Source: Scleromitrula shiraiana
Taxonomy: Eukaryota > Ascomycota > Leotiomycetes > Helotiales > Sclerotiniaceae
Direction of reading: 5' to 3'
DNA: 64,000 nucleotides
Assembly (NCBI GenBank): GCA_028455995.1
Contig: JABELC010000006.1
Location: 2,294,001 to 2,358,000, forward strand
This document shows positions 33,101 through 44,746 of this stretch, piece by piece. A model generated the notes under the pieces. That model searched no databases, had not been told where the DNA came from, and worked only from the letters and a program-made list of their open reading frames with translations. The first letter of the stretch is position 1; the number at the start of each line of letters is the position of its first letter. A program made the position numbers and the translations under genes.

Positions 33101-36100
33101 CTCGCTCATTTCTTCGATGGGTGATTTTCTATGAGTTAGCATTTGTTGAGCTTGGTTATCATTCAATGAAAACGTATTGAACATGGAAGTTAATGCATCG
33201 CTGCCACCACTGTCGCTTCTGTGGCCAGAAGTTCGCCGAGATTCCTTGCTATTGCTAACAGTGTTTTCCCTGCTCAGGTTAAAGTAGGACGGGGTGCCAA
33301 GACTACCAGCCACATCAGGTGTCATTTGTGGTGTTGATCCAGGTGAGTGGTGACCTTGAAAGTCGAAAGATGACGCACGAGAAGAGCTTATAGAAGTAGC
33401 TCTTGCAAATGGACCTTGTTTGAGAAGATCCGGAGCAGAATCATTCGCCGCACTATTCAAAACTCGTTTTTGACGACCAATTAAACCCATTCTCGAAAGA
33501 CCAAAATCGGTCAATTTCAAATGTCCTTTCTGATCAATGAGAAGATTATCAGGTTTAAGGTCACGGTGTACTATTCCACGATTATGTAGATGTTCCACAC
33601 CAAGAATAACCTCGCCCAGATACTTCTTTGCCCATTCTTCCGGAAGTCCACCAAGAACTTTGATCAAAGATGCACAATCTCCACCATTGAGATATTCCAT
33701 CACAAGATACAAATAATCTTTACTTGAAAAGGTCCAATAAAGTTTCGCGACAAAATCGCTCTCACCTTGCCACATCATAATAGCTCTTTCAGCCTTGACA
33801 TTAGTGACTTGATTTTTAGCAACCATATCAGCTTTTTTGAGTACTTTAATAGCATAATAATCTCCAGTAGATTTCTTTTTTGATAGATAAACACTACCAA
33901 ATGCACCTTTGCTGATCGGTTTGATAATTTCAAAATCCTTGATAGATGGAGGTACAGCACGCGCTTGTGGAGCGCTAACAGAATTTAAACGAGGTGATGG
34001 TGGTGGTGGTGGTCGAGGATCGGAGCCAGCAGTCGAAGACTGACGTCGATGGTGTGACGGAACTAAGGCGGGTGAACTGAATTCGCTTCCAGGAAGCATC
34101 GGCGATTGAGTTGGCGAGACAACGCCTTCATGTGCAACTGATAGACCACGAGGTTTCGAAATTCGCAGTGGGGAAGATGGTGGTGGCATCCGGACGGGAG
34201 ATTCTTGCCTTCTAGGTGACAATGTACCCGTTCCTAGAACCATACTTCTTCTGTGTTGTCGGGAACTTGCATGCCGCCTAAGATCGCCAAATTCTGAAAC
34301 CGGAGATTCTGTCCTTGGAGGACGACCCATGACAGATGAGGATCTGACACTACCACCATCACTCTCCGCACCTGTATCACTTTCAAAAAATAGTGATTCC
34401 CTTCTGGATTCCCGAGTTTGGCCTAGTAAACTACTTAAAGCACCCTGGTGTGACCTAGGTGTAGGACACTCTTTCGGACTACTAGACCTAGTGGAAATAG
34501 CAGCGGATGACAACCGGCGACCCTCTTGAGCCGATCCAAGTTCCGCTTCCCGGAGAGCTGCAGCAAGCGAAGAAGGTCCATCAAAAGAACCAGCAAAAAA
34601 TCCCTCATCATGAACTGGTATTGTTTCTTCCTCTTCTGCCGAATCACTTAATTGCCCTGCGGCTAATCGAGCTGCTTTTCGAATAGCTTCGTCGATACAA
34701 TCTTGCACAATCACCGAAAATTCCATTCGTATCCGTTCGGAATATTCGATGATTCTACGATGGCGAATCACAGCTTCAACCTTTGCTCGAGCTACAGCTT
34801 CACTATCCGCGCACAACAGTGATAAGCCTTCTTGATCCACAGTATTCATATTTGGCGATTGCCATTGCATAACCTGGGCAATTCTAGACTCTGATTGAGG
34901 TGACTGTGTACGAAATTCGCCAGGGGTTTGTACCGGAGCATCCTTGATCGCGGGTGTATTAATTTCCATAGCTGTGTCGCAAAGATCCAATAAAAGTTCA
35001 ACAATTCGTGCTTGAGGTCTTCTTTGAGCAAAAGAACGCCCTCTCGCGTGTCCAAATCCAGAGGTAGATCTTGACCTAGACCTACCTGAGGTTGGCGTCC
35101 CAGGAGAAGCTGTACCCGAAGATGTTTGAGAGTTTGGACCGATCGGAAATCCTTTGTACTCAGGAAGTGGTGCTTGCGAAATTACCGGTTGTTCCCCAGA
35201 TGATGGTCGAGCTTGACGAGCTTCAAGAGCATCCAGCACTTTAACAATTGCATGACGATGCTCAGTTAAATTCTCTTGACACATTTGTACTTCCATCTCC
35301 GCCTTATGCTCTTGTAAACACAAATCCGAATGTTTCTCGAACCACCAAGGAGGTATTTGACGTTCGCAGATTCTACAAAGAACTGGTAAGGGTGGTGCAT
35401 GATTTGCTGGATCATCGAGACCATGTTCTGCGACTGTTGTGAGGTGACTTGCTAGAATTTCAGCGCCGGATCCTAAAGAGTCAACAATGACGGAAGGAAG
35501 ATCGATTTGAATTTCCCTTGGTGCTATCCATGGTCTAATCATCCACATAGTCTATGTAAAATTAGTTTTGACAAGAGAATCAAGAAATCAAATACCTACA
35601 TGACTTTCCGTCTCTGATGCTCGATCATATACCATAATACCTTGAGCTTCCAAATCGATAGTAGCAGGTTCAGGTTCATGCATTGCAGCACCTTCACCTT
35701 CCCCTTCTTTAACATCTTCAAAATTCTCAATGGGTAACAATCTTGACGAAGGACCCAATTGAACAGTGAATCGAATAATATGACTACGGGAATCATCCTT
35801 CTTCATTGACTCCACAGTGTCTGCAAAGACATTCTTATCGTTATCTCCAATCAAGATATCCGCAATTGGTTTCCCTTGAACAGAATCTGAAGTTGTACCG
35901 ATAACGTCTGTCCAAGAGGGGCTGACCCAATTTATTGTTCCCTCCATACTTAAATCCATGATGACATTGAGAGTTTGTTCGGCAGCTTCCCTTAGATCTT
36001 CTCTCTCTTCTCGAATATCGGCACTTAGAGATCTCTCCATTAAACCAGCCTCTGTGCGCAAATGCGACACAGCAGGAGGTGCCAGCATGGATTGATTTTC

Positions 36101-36109
36101 ATCCATCAT
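30116..36109 (-). CDS. rim15: Rim15-type protein kinase with PAS, zinc-binding and receiver domains
   Basis: Large AGC-family Ser/Thr kinase of the Rim15/Cek1 group, which in yeasts acts downstream of PKA, TOR and Sch9 to set up quiescence and stress responses. Two exons (36109-35600, 35551-30116; 48-nt intron) give 1981 aa. In order: a PAS-like segment (about 45-80, NVIMDLSMEGTINWVSPSW), a Cys/His zinc-binding motif (about 228-250, CRICERQ...HSDLC), the kinase (about 705-1110: GAFGSVYLSKK, YAIKVLKK, HRDLKPDN, DFGLSR, GTPDYLAPE), with an insert of nearly 200 residues between DFG and APE, and a receiver domain (about 1515-1635: LDVLICEDHPVS, AITGY, EKP). The receiver phospho-acceptor Asp is replaced by Glu (MMEFKLP, about 1565). 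The C-terminal 350 residues are low complexity. All kinase catalytic residues are present. Confidence 0.95.
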
Positions 36110-37252
36110 GATTTTTCTTTATAAAATTGGTTGGGGTGGGTGGGATTCCTAAGAATCAAATCTTTGCGCAAACATCGACTTTGTATTTTCGTTCCCCGAA
36201 CTCTCAATTACACATTTTTTTTAAAAAAAATGGTACGCGTATTTCTTTTTCTTGTCTTGTTTCAATTGTATGTGGATTGAGTATCGATTTGTTCGTAAGC
36301 TTCGAATGATTCGTTGGGGGTGGAGGGGAGGAGTAATAAGATTTGATGATGGGGTAGGAGGAAGAGGGGAACAAAGTCGACTCGATAACGAGGGATGTGA
36401 GAACTAACAAATAACAAATAGAAGAGACATCATAATTATTGATGTTGATGTCTCTTTTTGAATATGATGTTATGTTTATTTGAATTGGGACACCGTTATT
36501 ACCCTTATTTGGGGACTTTTGTGAAGTTATTGTGAAGATATTATGAAGTTGTAAGCGCTGTTGTATGCGATGTTGTATGAAAAGAAATCAAACCAAATAA
36601 TTAATTTGTTGTTGTTGTTGTTGTTGTTATGGTTAGAAATATTATTATTATTAGTATTGTACCGTTAGAGCTGTAGATGGATGGATTTCTGATGTGGAGT
36701 GATTTTTTGAGAATAGCTCTATTTTAGTAAAGTACGAATAATGATGAATCTAATTATTGAGAAAGTAAAAACTTCAAGCCTGAGAAAAGAGAAGTATTTC
36801 TTTACTACTACTAGTATCTATAATATAAGAAATTTATTAATTTCTTAATTTATTAATTTATTATGAAAATAAAATGAATAAAAATACTAGTAATTTATAA
36901 ATATATTCTTATTTTTACTCTTAAAGTATTCTAGGATTTTATAGTAATAATAATAACGTGGTTGTATATTTATTACTAGAGGTTCATTTAATTGAATACT
37001 AGTTCTAAAAAATAGATCTTATTACTCTTACTACTAGTAGTATTTATTACTAAAGATCGAATTAAAGGAATAGTTGGAGTGTATTTCTTTTTTTTTATTC
37101 AAAGACTATTTTGTCTCTCTTTTTCTCTGTTTACTAGTATCTTTCTCTGATAATTCCTTATTGATAGTATTATATCTCTCTAATAATTCCTTATTGATAT
37201 CATCTTTCTCTTATTCTTCTCTCATCTCTTTCTCATCTCTCCCTCAACACTC

Positions 37253-37362
37253 TCACACTCACACTCACACTCACACTCACACTCACACTCACACTCACAC
37301 TCACACTCACACTCACACTCACACTCACACTCACACTCACACTCACACTCACACTCTCACTC
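37253..37362. repeat. 6-bp tandem repeat (CACTCA)
   Basis: About 18 almost perfect copies of ACACTC/CACTCA, pure pyrimidine/A on one strand, within the AT-rich region upstream of RIM15. Confidence 0.95.
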
Positions 37363-38912
37363 TCACACAGATTTTCCCAAATGTAAAGTTTCTCAATTTC
37401 TCAATTTTCCAAATTCCTAAATGAGGGGAAAACCCAATCAAATCCCAATAAAAAAAACCTTAAATTCTATTCAACCAATGAAACCAACATACGAGAAATA
37501 GTGGAAAACTATAAGTTGAATTCCGTATATATTAGTGTTAGCTCTACTTTATGATGTGGCTAGAGTTATTATAGTGGCCGTGTGTAATATAGTATAGTAT
37601 AGTATAGTGTAGAAATGAAACAAAGAATCTCTAAAAAAACCGTCCACTATAGATGTCTAGTAGTAGCTATCAGCGATAAAAATGAATTTTGCTATCGATA
37701 TCGATTGATACTAGTTTATATCGTTATGTTTATCTCGTCTTGTATTTATTATATTATTTATTCACTTTATATATATAATCTATTACTCTAACTTTACTTT
37801 AACTCTCAAGCTACGAATAGCTTCAACCCCAAAGTTAAACCCTTTGGTCTATAATAAGGTTCTCGGCAGATGCCTATATACGTAATATCTTCATTAAAGC
37901 TTTAGTATAGTATAGTATAATATAGTATAGTATACTAGTAGTATTGTAGTATAATGTAGTATACGTAATAAACTAAAATCTGTTGTCAATAATAACTTAA
38001 TAAGCATCACAAATATAACATCACATGAACTTGAAACATAAATATATATTATCACATAAAACCATATTCGATCAATTATATCATTTACCACTGGCATTTA
38101 TACCGAATAATACATATTATATAGTACATACGTATTGATCGACAACAACTTTCAATTGTTTTTCTATATAGACTGTGATCGATTATCTAATGGGTAAATC
38201 AAGGATATATTCTTTTTTTCCCGAATCCTATGTAAAGCTAACATTGATCATCATTACCTATATCTAAAAATCAATCTCTCTATTAATAATTCTTCTATCG
38301 ATCTATCAATCCATCAACTCTACCAATATCTACATAGATAAAAGAATATCATCAATAACCCCCAACCTCTTACATAAAAACCCCATCTCAATCTCACTAT
38401 CTCACTTACCCCCATTCCATTCCATTCCATATCATATCATAACATATCATATCTCCCCATCCACATCCCCATCCCCATCCCCATCCACATCCCCATCCCC
38501 ATCACAACTCACCACCATCCATCCCCAAACAACCTTCTTACACCCAAGCCCCCTCCCCCCATTCCAAAAACCCACCACCCACCCACCCCCCGCACCTAAG
38601 CCTCCAACCCTCTAATCCACCCATAATACCATTTATCCATATAAAATATCATAACACTACATAACCACAACATCTGACCCGGACCATTCATTATCTGATA
38701 TCTATTCTATTCTATTCTATTCTGTTTCATTCTATTCTATTCCATTCCATAAAAAGAAATCGAATATAAAAAACTTGAATCTAGAATTATCTATGATATG
38801 AATTTAGCGAAATACCTAGAGATACCAGTCAGCAAGTAAGCAAGCAAGCTAAACGAGCGATATACCTCCGTCCTTCAAGTTGACTTATTATTATTATCTT
38901 GTTATCCTACAT

Positions 38913-38962
38913 ATATGTATGTATATGTGTATGTATGTATGTATGTATGTATGTATGTATAT
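38913..38962. repeat. TATG-rich microsatellite
   Basis: A run of TATG/TGTA units (about ten, first part imperfect) followed by TATA-rich sequence. Confidence 0.85.
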
Positions 38963-41006
38963 ATAAATATAAATAAATATATATATGAAATCCCAAATTA
39001 TCCACCAACACAACACAACGAACGAATAATCAACCAAACACAAATATTCACTAGTATTTAACTAATACCCAATCTATAATATATATATATATGTATATAT
39101 ATATACTAAGATCTCAACACCGTACTGAGTATATCTACAATAAAAATAAATAATTCAATAATGCGATTATAACTATATATTGATAAAACAGATCATCACC
39201 GTCATCATCATCATCGCAATCAACTATTATCTAAATCTCATACAGAACGATAATAAAGCTGGCTTGGCTTTCTTTGAGTCCTTGTGTTGGGTATCTGGAG
39301 CTTGGAGAGTGCTTTGTGGATGTTTAAGTTGTTCTGGGGGATATTATGATAGTGTATAAATATATATATGTATATGTATATGTATATGTATATGATCCTG
39401 AGTCTTGATATCAGTAATTATTGATACATACTTAGGTTCGAGATTCTTTGTATTTTTATGTTTGATGGAAATCGTATTGTCTTGGTTTATGTTACGATGT
39501 TTGTTTATTTGCTTTTATATTTCTATAGTTATATTTATATGATTATTGTCATCTAAGTATGTAATATCACCTTCAGCATTATGATTCAATCTAATCCAAC
39601 CCAACAATAATAAAATCACACTTCCCTTCCATCCATACATCTATCCATCTATTCATCTCCATCAATCAACTACACCCCAAAAAATCTAAACCAACAACCT
39701 AAATAACAACAACACTACCCTCTACCTATCAACCCCTAAATCACTCCTCTAATCCTCTTCTTCTATTCTTATTTCTTATATCATCTACTTCACCTTACTT
39801 TACCTCACCAACACCCAACATACACATACACATACACATCCCCATCCTCCCCCATCCCCCATCCCCCATCCCCCATCTAAAAAACCCACCATACCAACCC
39901 ACCATACCAACCCACCGTACCAACCCCCCAATAACCTACCAATCCCACCCAACCCACCAACCAACCCAACCAACCCAACCCAACCTAGCCAAGCAACTCA
40001 GCCTCAACTCAAGTACCGACGTATCCATGCATGCATGCATGTATTCATCCATCCATCCATGTAACAACTAACGCAAGCCAGGGAAAAAAACATCCATATC
40101 CATCCATATCCATACCTATACCCAGCTTAGGGTGGTTATTGTATTGAAGTTCTTGTATTGAAGTTCTTGAGGGAGGGTTCTTTATATTCAAGTTAGAACT
40201 TGAAGATCACTGGCATGATCAGGATCAGTTATTTGGGTTGTTTTATATGGCCCGGGTTTGGGTTGGTTTGGTTTGTTAGTAGTTTATATGAGTTTAGTTT
40301 AGTTTAGAGTTGTTATATTGATTGATTGATTGATTGATTGTGTATGGAACTTGAAAAAATAATGATGATAATGATAATGATAATAATAATAAATCTGGAA
40401 CAATTCTAGAATGAAGTTGTAGATACAGTCAATAGATTGATTCGTGGAATCATACTAGTAAAATACTATAAAATTTGAACAATAAATAATTGCAAAATAT
40501 GTCCTACTAGTAATAATGAAATCATATCCGAGTCATTTAGAAACTACTATTTCATGAATTTGATAGAATAGAAGATTGAATTCAACAATAAGTCTCTAAC
40601 AGAAAATAATAAATTGGACCAAGCTCATGCATAGCTAAAGTATGAAACCAATCACTCCTCAACAACATCACGATATCATACTGAAATGAGTCCTAGTATG
40701 TATTACCATAACTTTCACAACAAAGAATGAAATCCACTCTATCCCACAGTATATTATCATTCCATCCCCTCTAAATCTACCAAGTCCCTCTCATATACAA
40801 CCGACCTCCTTACCCTCCCTCCAACATTGTGATATCATGATCCTCTCTTATCATATATATCATCAATTCTGTCACCCAACTTACCGACCGGTCCTCAATT
40901 TTTTTTTTTTCCTTGGGATAATTCAGAAATCCTGTCGATATAACTACGTAATTAATATTAATATTTGTCGTTCCGAATAATAACAAAGCCATGTTCAGAG
41001 GACTAC

Positions 41007-42160
41007 TTATCCATCAGGAACTCCAGCGAGACTGCGATATCTGATGGTGGCAGGATGCGGTTGGATTTTACCTTCAGATAGCAACCTCTCGCTTAGCTTG
41101 AAGAATATCTTCGTAAACTCGTAATGTGCTTTTATAGCGGGAAAATGTATCCCAAATTTGGAAAAAGGCTTTCCGAAAGATGTGTATGCTAGAGCCGCTG
41201 TTTGTTTAAGGGTTGCAGTTTGCCTCGTGCTTCCGTGGAAACGCATCTGCGCATTTTTTGAACATTTTTTTCGGACCAGATGGTGTCTAAACATAGCGGA
41301 GGGAAGAGTTTGGAAGGTTTCGCATCTATTCCCCATATACAGGATCATAATAGTTAAACACTTTATCTGCACCTCGGGCAATGATCATTTCAAACTTTTG
41401 GAGGCTACATGTTGTCACGACTGTGAGGCCAGATCTAATTTGGATGAATTGGTGCTTCCCAGCGGAAAAGTCAGAGCAAAGAGCCAACTTACAGTTTGGC
41501 GTATTGAATCGCGAGAGAACCCGAGGCAGCGCTCCCACCATAGATGAGAATATGAAATGGGTTCTCGGTTGGTTCATTGGGAAGCGGTAGTCCCATAACC
41601 ATATAGAACGTTTGCCCGACGGATCCAACACCAACGCCCAATGTGGTTGCATTCTCGAAACTCATAGTATCAGGCATTTTTGCAAGAATACCATCTTTTA
41701 CCATAGCATACTCTGCAAAGGCTCCATCTTCGAGATTGTTCTGTTTTGTTAGATAAAGTTGAGGATTCGAGTGGTGTTACGAACAGCATTAGCACAATGG
41801 CAAGCACCCCAAACTCGATCACCACGCTTCATTTCAATACCCTTACAGTCTTTTCCAACCTCTTCCACTATACCAGAGAAGTCACATCCTGTGAATAATA
41901 AATTTCTACTATTCTTGAATTGTGGACGGTAAGATTGATACTTACTTAATATATGCCCAGCTGGGCCAACACCTACAGTGTGATGAAAGTCGGCTAGGTC
42001 AAGAAATCAGTCTCATTCGGAAGTCACTGAAAAATTTTGGCTTACTTGAATTGATGGCGACTGCCTTGGTGCGTACTCTAATATAATCTGGCCTCATAGA
42101 TTGTTCTTTGATGTCAACGAGTGCGGCTGTACCTGTTTGCTTGATGATGATGGCTTTCAT
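41007..42160 (-). pseudogene. Medium-chain zinc-type dehydrogenase/enoyl reductase (toxD-like), decayed
   Basis: The N-terminal half is a good medium-chain reductase: it starts MKAIIIKQTGTAALVDI at 42160, and exons join by normal introns (41994-42045, 41889-41945, one after CANA near 41785, one after YAKL) to give CDFSGIVEEVG, RGDRVWGACH, GAFAEYAMVKDG, PFHILIYGGSAASGSLAIQYAKL, SGLTVVTTCS and ADKVFNYYDP. The C-terminal end is also clear (TSFGKPFSKFG, KLLSEGKIQPHP-like). Between them about 60 residues are damaged: the frame after YYDP stops at TAG, KKCADAFPRKHEANCNP is followed by TAA, and the end is read in another frame. The gene is therefore not functional as it stands. Family members include trans-acting enoyl reductases of polyketide clusters, but no such cluster is here. 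Confidence 0.75.
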
Positions 42161-42643
42161 AGTGGTTAATCTTCAGATCCGGAATAAAGAATTACGAATG
42201 ATGGGTAAAGGATGAATTGTGAAAAGACAAGTAAAGATGAAATGATTACTGGAAGATGAGTACGTCAAAGTTCCTTATACATATAACTTGAAGCATAAAT
42301 CTATTAGAAATGCTGGGCATGCTTCAAGTTTGAGTATCTTTACTTGGTGATACACCTACCTCTTGTATCTTTACAAGCACGGAGCAGCAATTTCCATCGC
42401 AATAGTCTTAAAGACAAAGCATGCACGAACAATTACTTTCGATCATTTCTCGGTTCACTGGATATCCGAAAATTCTATAACTGACAGTCTTCCCCAAATA
42501 GTGAATGGCATGCGGCACATGCGGCGAGTCAGCACAAACTCGCTTCATGCGTTACATATCCCTATTCGTTACCAATATCTTGGAACCATTGGTTATTTAA
42601 TAGATGCTATGGGTAATTAAATATGGCGCAGTCGTTAATTACC

Positions 42644-42674
<31 letters not shown>

Positions 42675-43087
42675 TATTTATGAAATTGCATCGCTTTCAA
42701 TATTCGTCAAACAAAAGACCATCCAACTGCCTACTTACACAGGCAGATGAGAACCAGAACCGTTCTATAGTAGGGAAGGATGCCAAATTAAATCAGGAGT
42801 ACTCAATTACAAGGAATGCGATCAGGAGCAATAGGTTTCGGACTGCTGATACATCTGCATAGTTTTTCTTTGTAGTAGGAGGAATTATCCAAGATTCACA
42901 TACCCTTGATGATACTCAGATATTTACATCTTTGTTTCGCAAATTGTATTCCCTTCAGCCAAGGGTAAAAGTGAAAAGCATCTATACCGATAGATTATTC
43001 TATCACATCTAGAATAACTCCAAACGCCAGAAGTAAAAATGATGTCGCGAGACTCTCAATCACATGTACCATCAATCACTCACTCAC
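42161..43087. other. Intergenic region
   Basis: About 930 nt without a recognisable gene; contains a TATG microsatellite (42642-42672) and short CACT repeats (43077-43094). Confidence 0.45.
42642..42672. repeat. TATG microsatellite
   Basis: About seven perfect copies of TATG. Confidence 0.9.
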
Positions 43088-44084
43088 TCACTCCCTCCCC
43101 ACCCCACTAAACGGACAACTCGAGACCTCAACCCTCGGAGTCGTCTCCCCCTCCTTCCCTGCCTCCTCTCCCTCCCCCACCTCATCACCCTCATCATCCC
43201 CAATAATCTTTTTCCCCTTCAACCACCCCTCCCTCTCTCTCTCCTTGTCCTCCTCCTCCTCCCCCCTAAACTCCTCCCCATCCCTAACATACCACTTAGC
43301 AAAAAGATCATTCTGAATCCACAGCACCTTCCCAATGGCCTTCACAATCCTAATCTTCCTCCTCATATCCAATTTCGGATGCGAGAGGATCGCTTCGAAT
43401 ATTATATCCTGCACGAAGCCGAGGGTTACCCCGATGTGAATGAATTCGATGTGGAGGGGGTGGGTGCGCCCGCGGCCAACGTGCATCATACTTTTTTTAT
43501 CTTGTTAGTTTGGACTGGATGGGAGAGAAGGGGGGTATGTTGCGTACCCGACTTTATCGAGATATTCCCAATAAGCCATCTTACTAGGATCCGAGCACAA
43601 TTTCTGAAGATATCCTCTCAAGAACTACATACACATCATTAACCATTTCAACTTTCCACTTCCACTTTCCCTAAAAAATACCAAATGCTATTATTTGGTG
43701 TTTGATTAACATACCATCTTCCGATGCAGGATCTGAGGACTATTCTCATCCGGCACCTCATCAATAGGACCCTCGTAACTGGTGCTTCGGGTTGTGAATG
43801 CACGTGATGTTATGTCGTATTGGAGGAACTTCTTGTAGACGACGTTTACGACGGCGGGGATAAGTTGTTTAAGGTATTTGGCACCGGAGGCTAGAGCTTC
43901 GATATCTTCTGTTGAGGGACGGGTTTGTGTTAGTATTTGGGTTTTGGATGTGATGGGTTATTTAGAGTAAGAGGGGATACTCACGTGAGCTGAAGTCGAG
44001 AAAAGAATGGAGGTAATGGACTCGAGATTCTAAATCCGTGTAAAGTTCTTTTCGGTCAACATGGAGTGTTGAACGGGAAGCCAT
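43088..44084 (-). CDS. Protoglobin-family heme protein
   Basis: Globin-fold heme protein of the protoglobin/globin-sensor type, which binds O2, CO or NO; it lacks any fused output domain here. Four exons (44084-43985, 43908-43715, 43624-43548, 43490-43088) give 257 aa with the frame kept. The domain covers about residues 10-195: RKELYTDLESRVHYLHSFLDFSS, LKQLIPAVVNVVYKKFLQYD, LRGYLQKLCSDPSKMAYWEYLDKVG, then MMHVGRGRTHPLHIEFIHIGVTLGFVQD with the likely heme-binding His. The last 60 residues are charged and Glu-rich (EEFRGEEEEDKERERE) and look disordered. No signal peptide, so cytosolic. Protoglobins are best known from archaea and bacteria; fungal copies occur in Pezizomycotina, with no established role known to me. 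It lies between two broken genes. Confidence 0.85.
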
Positions 44085-44746
44085 TATAACGTTTCTATCT
44101 ATCGGAAATTTTCAAAGAACAACAAAATAAATTAATAGAAATCAAACTCCCAAATCATACCACAGACCGGACAATTATATATATCCCCATGATGGAGATA
44201 ATCGGAAGGATTGAAAGTCAAAACAAGGAAATCCTCCTCAAATAATCAGCCCATCGGAAGATTACGATTTCAAATGTTGCTCCATTGTTCTGTTGATGTC
44301 AGATTGACCTGATTATGGTCTGTTTGATATCGAACCATATTGACGCGATTTTTCGGATGCTAATAATGACAAGGGGGTTTCGCTTAGGGGTAGCTATGGT
44401 GGGGTGGGGTGAGTGGGGTGGAGCGGGATATTGTATTGTTGCTGCGACAAAGGAACAAGGCCATGGTATTGGAATTCGATTATATAATTCTAAAACTTCC
44501 TATACGATACAAATTTTTGATTCAGGAATATGATGAATTTGAGGTCCTAGGATTAGATGTGATGTTTCCGAAATTGAAATGATTGCAAAAACTTCAGAAG
44601 CTCAGAGCATGACTATCGGTAGACCTAGGTAAAATCCAGCTTCCATTGTCTCGATAGAAACAAAGTAATAATTTAAATATTTACAGCGCGTCTGTATTCC
44701 GGATTGACGAGAATAGTGTAGATCTCACTACTCGAGATATTCGCCC
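44085..44746. other. Intergenic region
   Basis: About 660 nt upstream of the protoglobin and downstream of the ankyrin-type relic. No gene or clear motif was seen. Confidence 0.45.

Larger units (their letters stand above)
36110..41006. other. Large AT-rich, repeat-rich non-coding region upstream of RIM15
   Basis: About 4.9 kb with no protein-like frame on either strand. The first kb should be the promoter and leader of RIM15. From about 36600 to 38200 it is very AT-rich; further on it holds many short repeats: CACTCA (37253-37362), TATAG arrays (37583-37612, 37903-37935), CCATCC/CCCATC tracts (38455-38520, 39840-39880), TATG/TATA arrays (38913-38975, 39355-39395), ATGC (40027-40042) and GATT (40318-40340). 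A non-coding transcript or regulatory region is possible, but nothing proves it. Confidence 0.5.

Noticed and set aside
37074..37424. 116-codon frame with a His/Thr repeat
   Set aside because: It is the CACTCA microsatellite read in one frame; the flanks are AT-rich non-coding sequence.
36600..38200. Mobile element hidden in the AT-rich tract
   Set aside because: No transposase, integrase or reverse transcriptase fragment and no long terminal or inverted repeats could be seen, so I list it only as non-coding.
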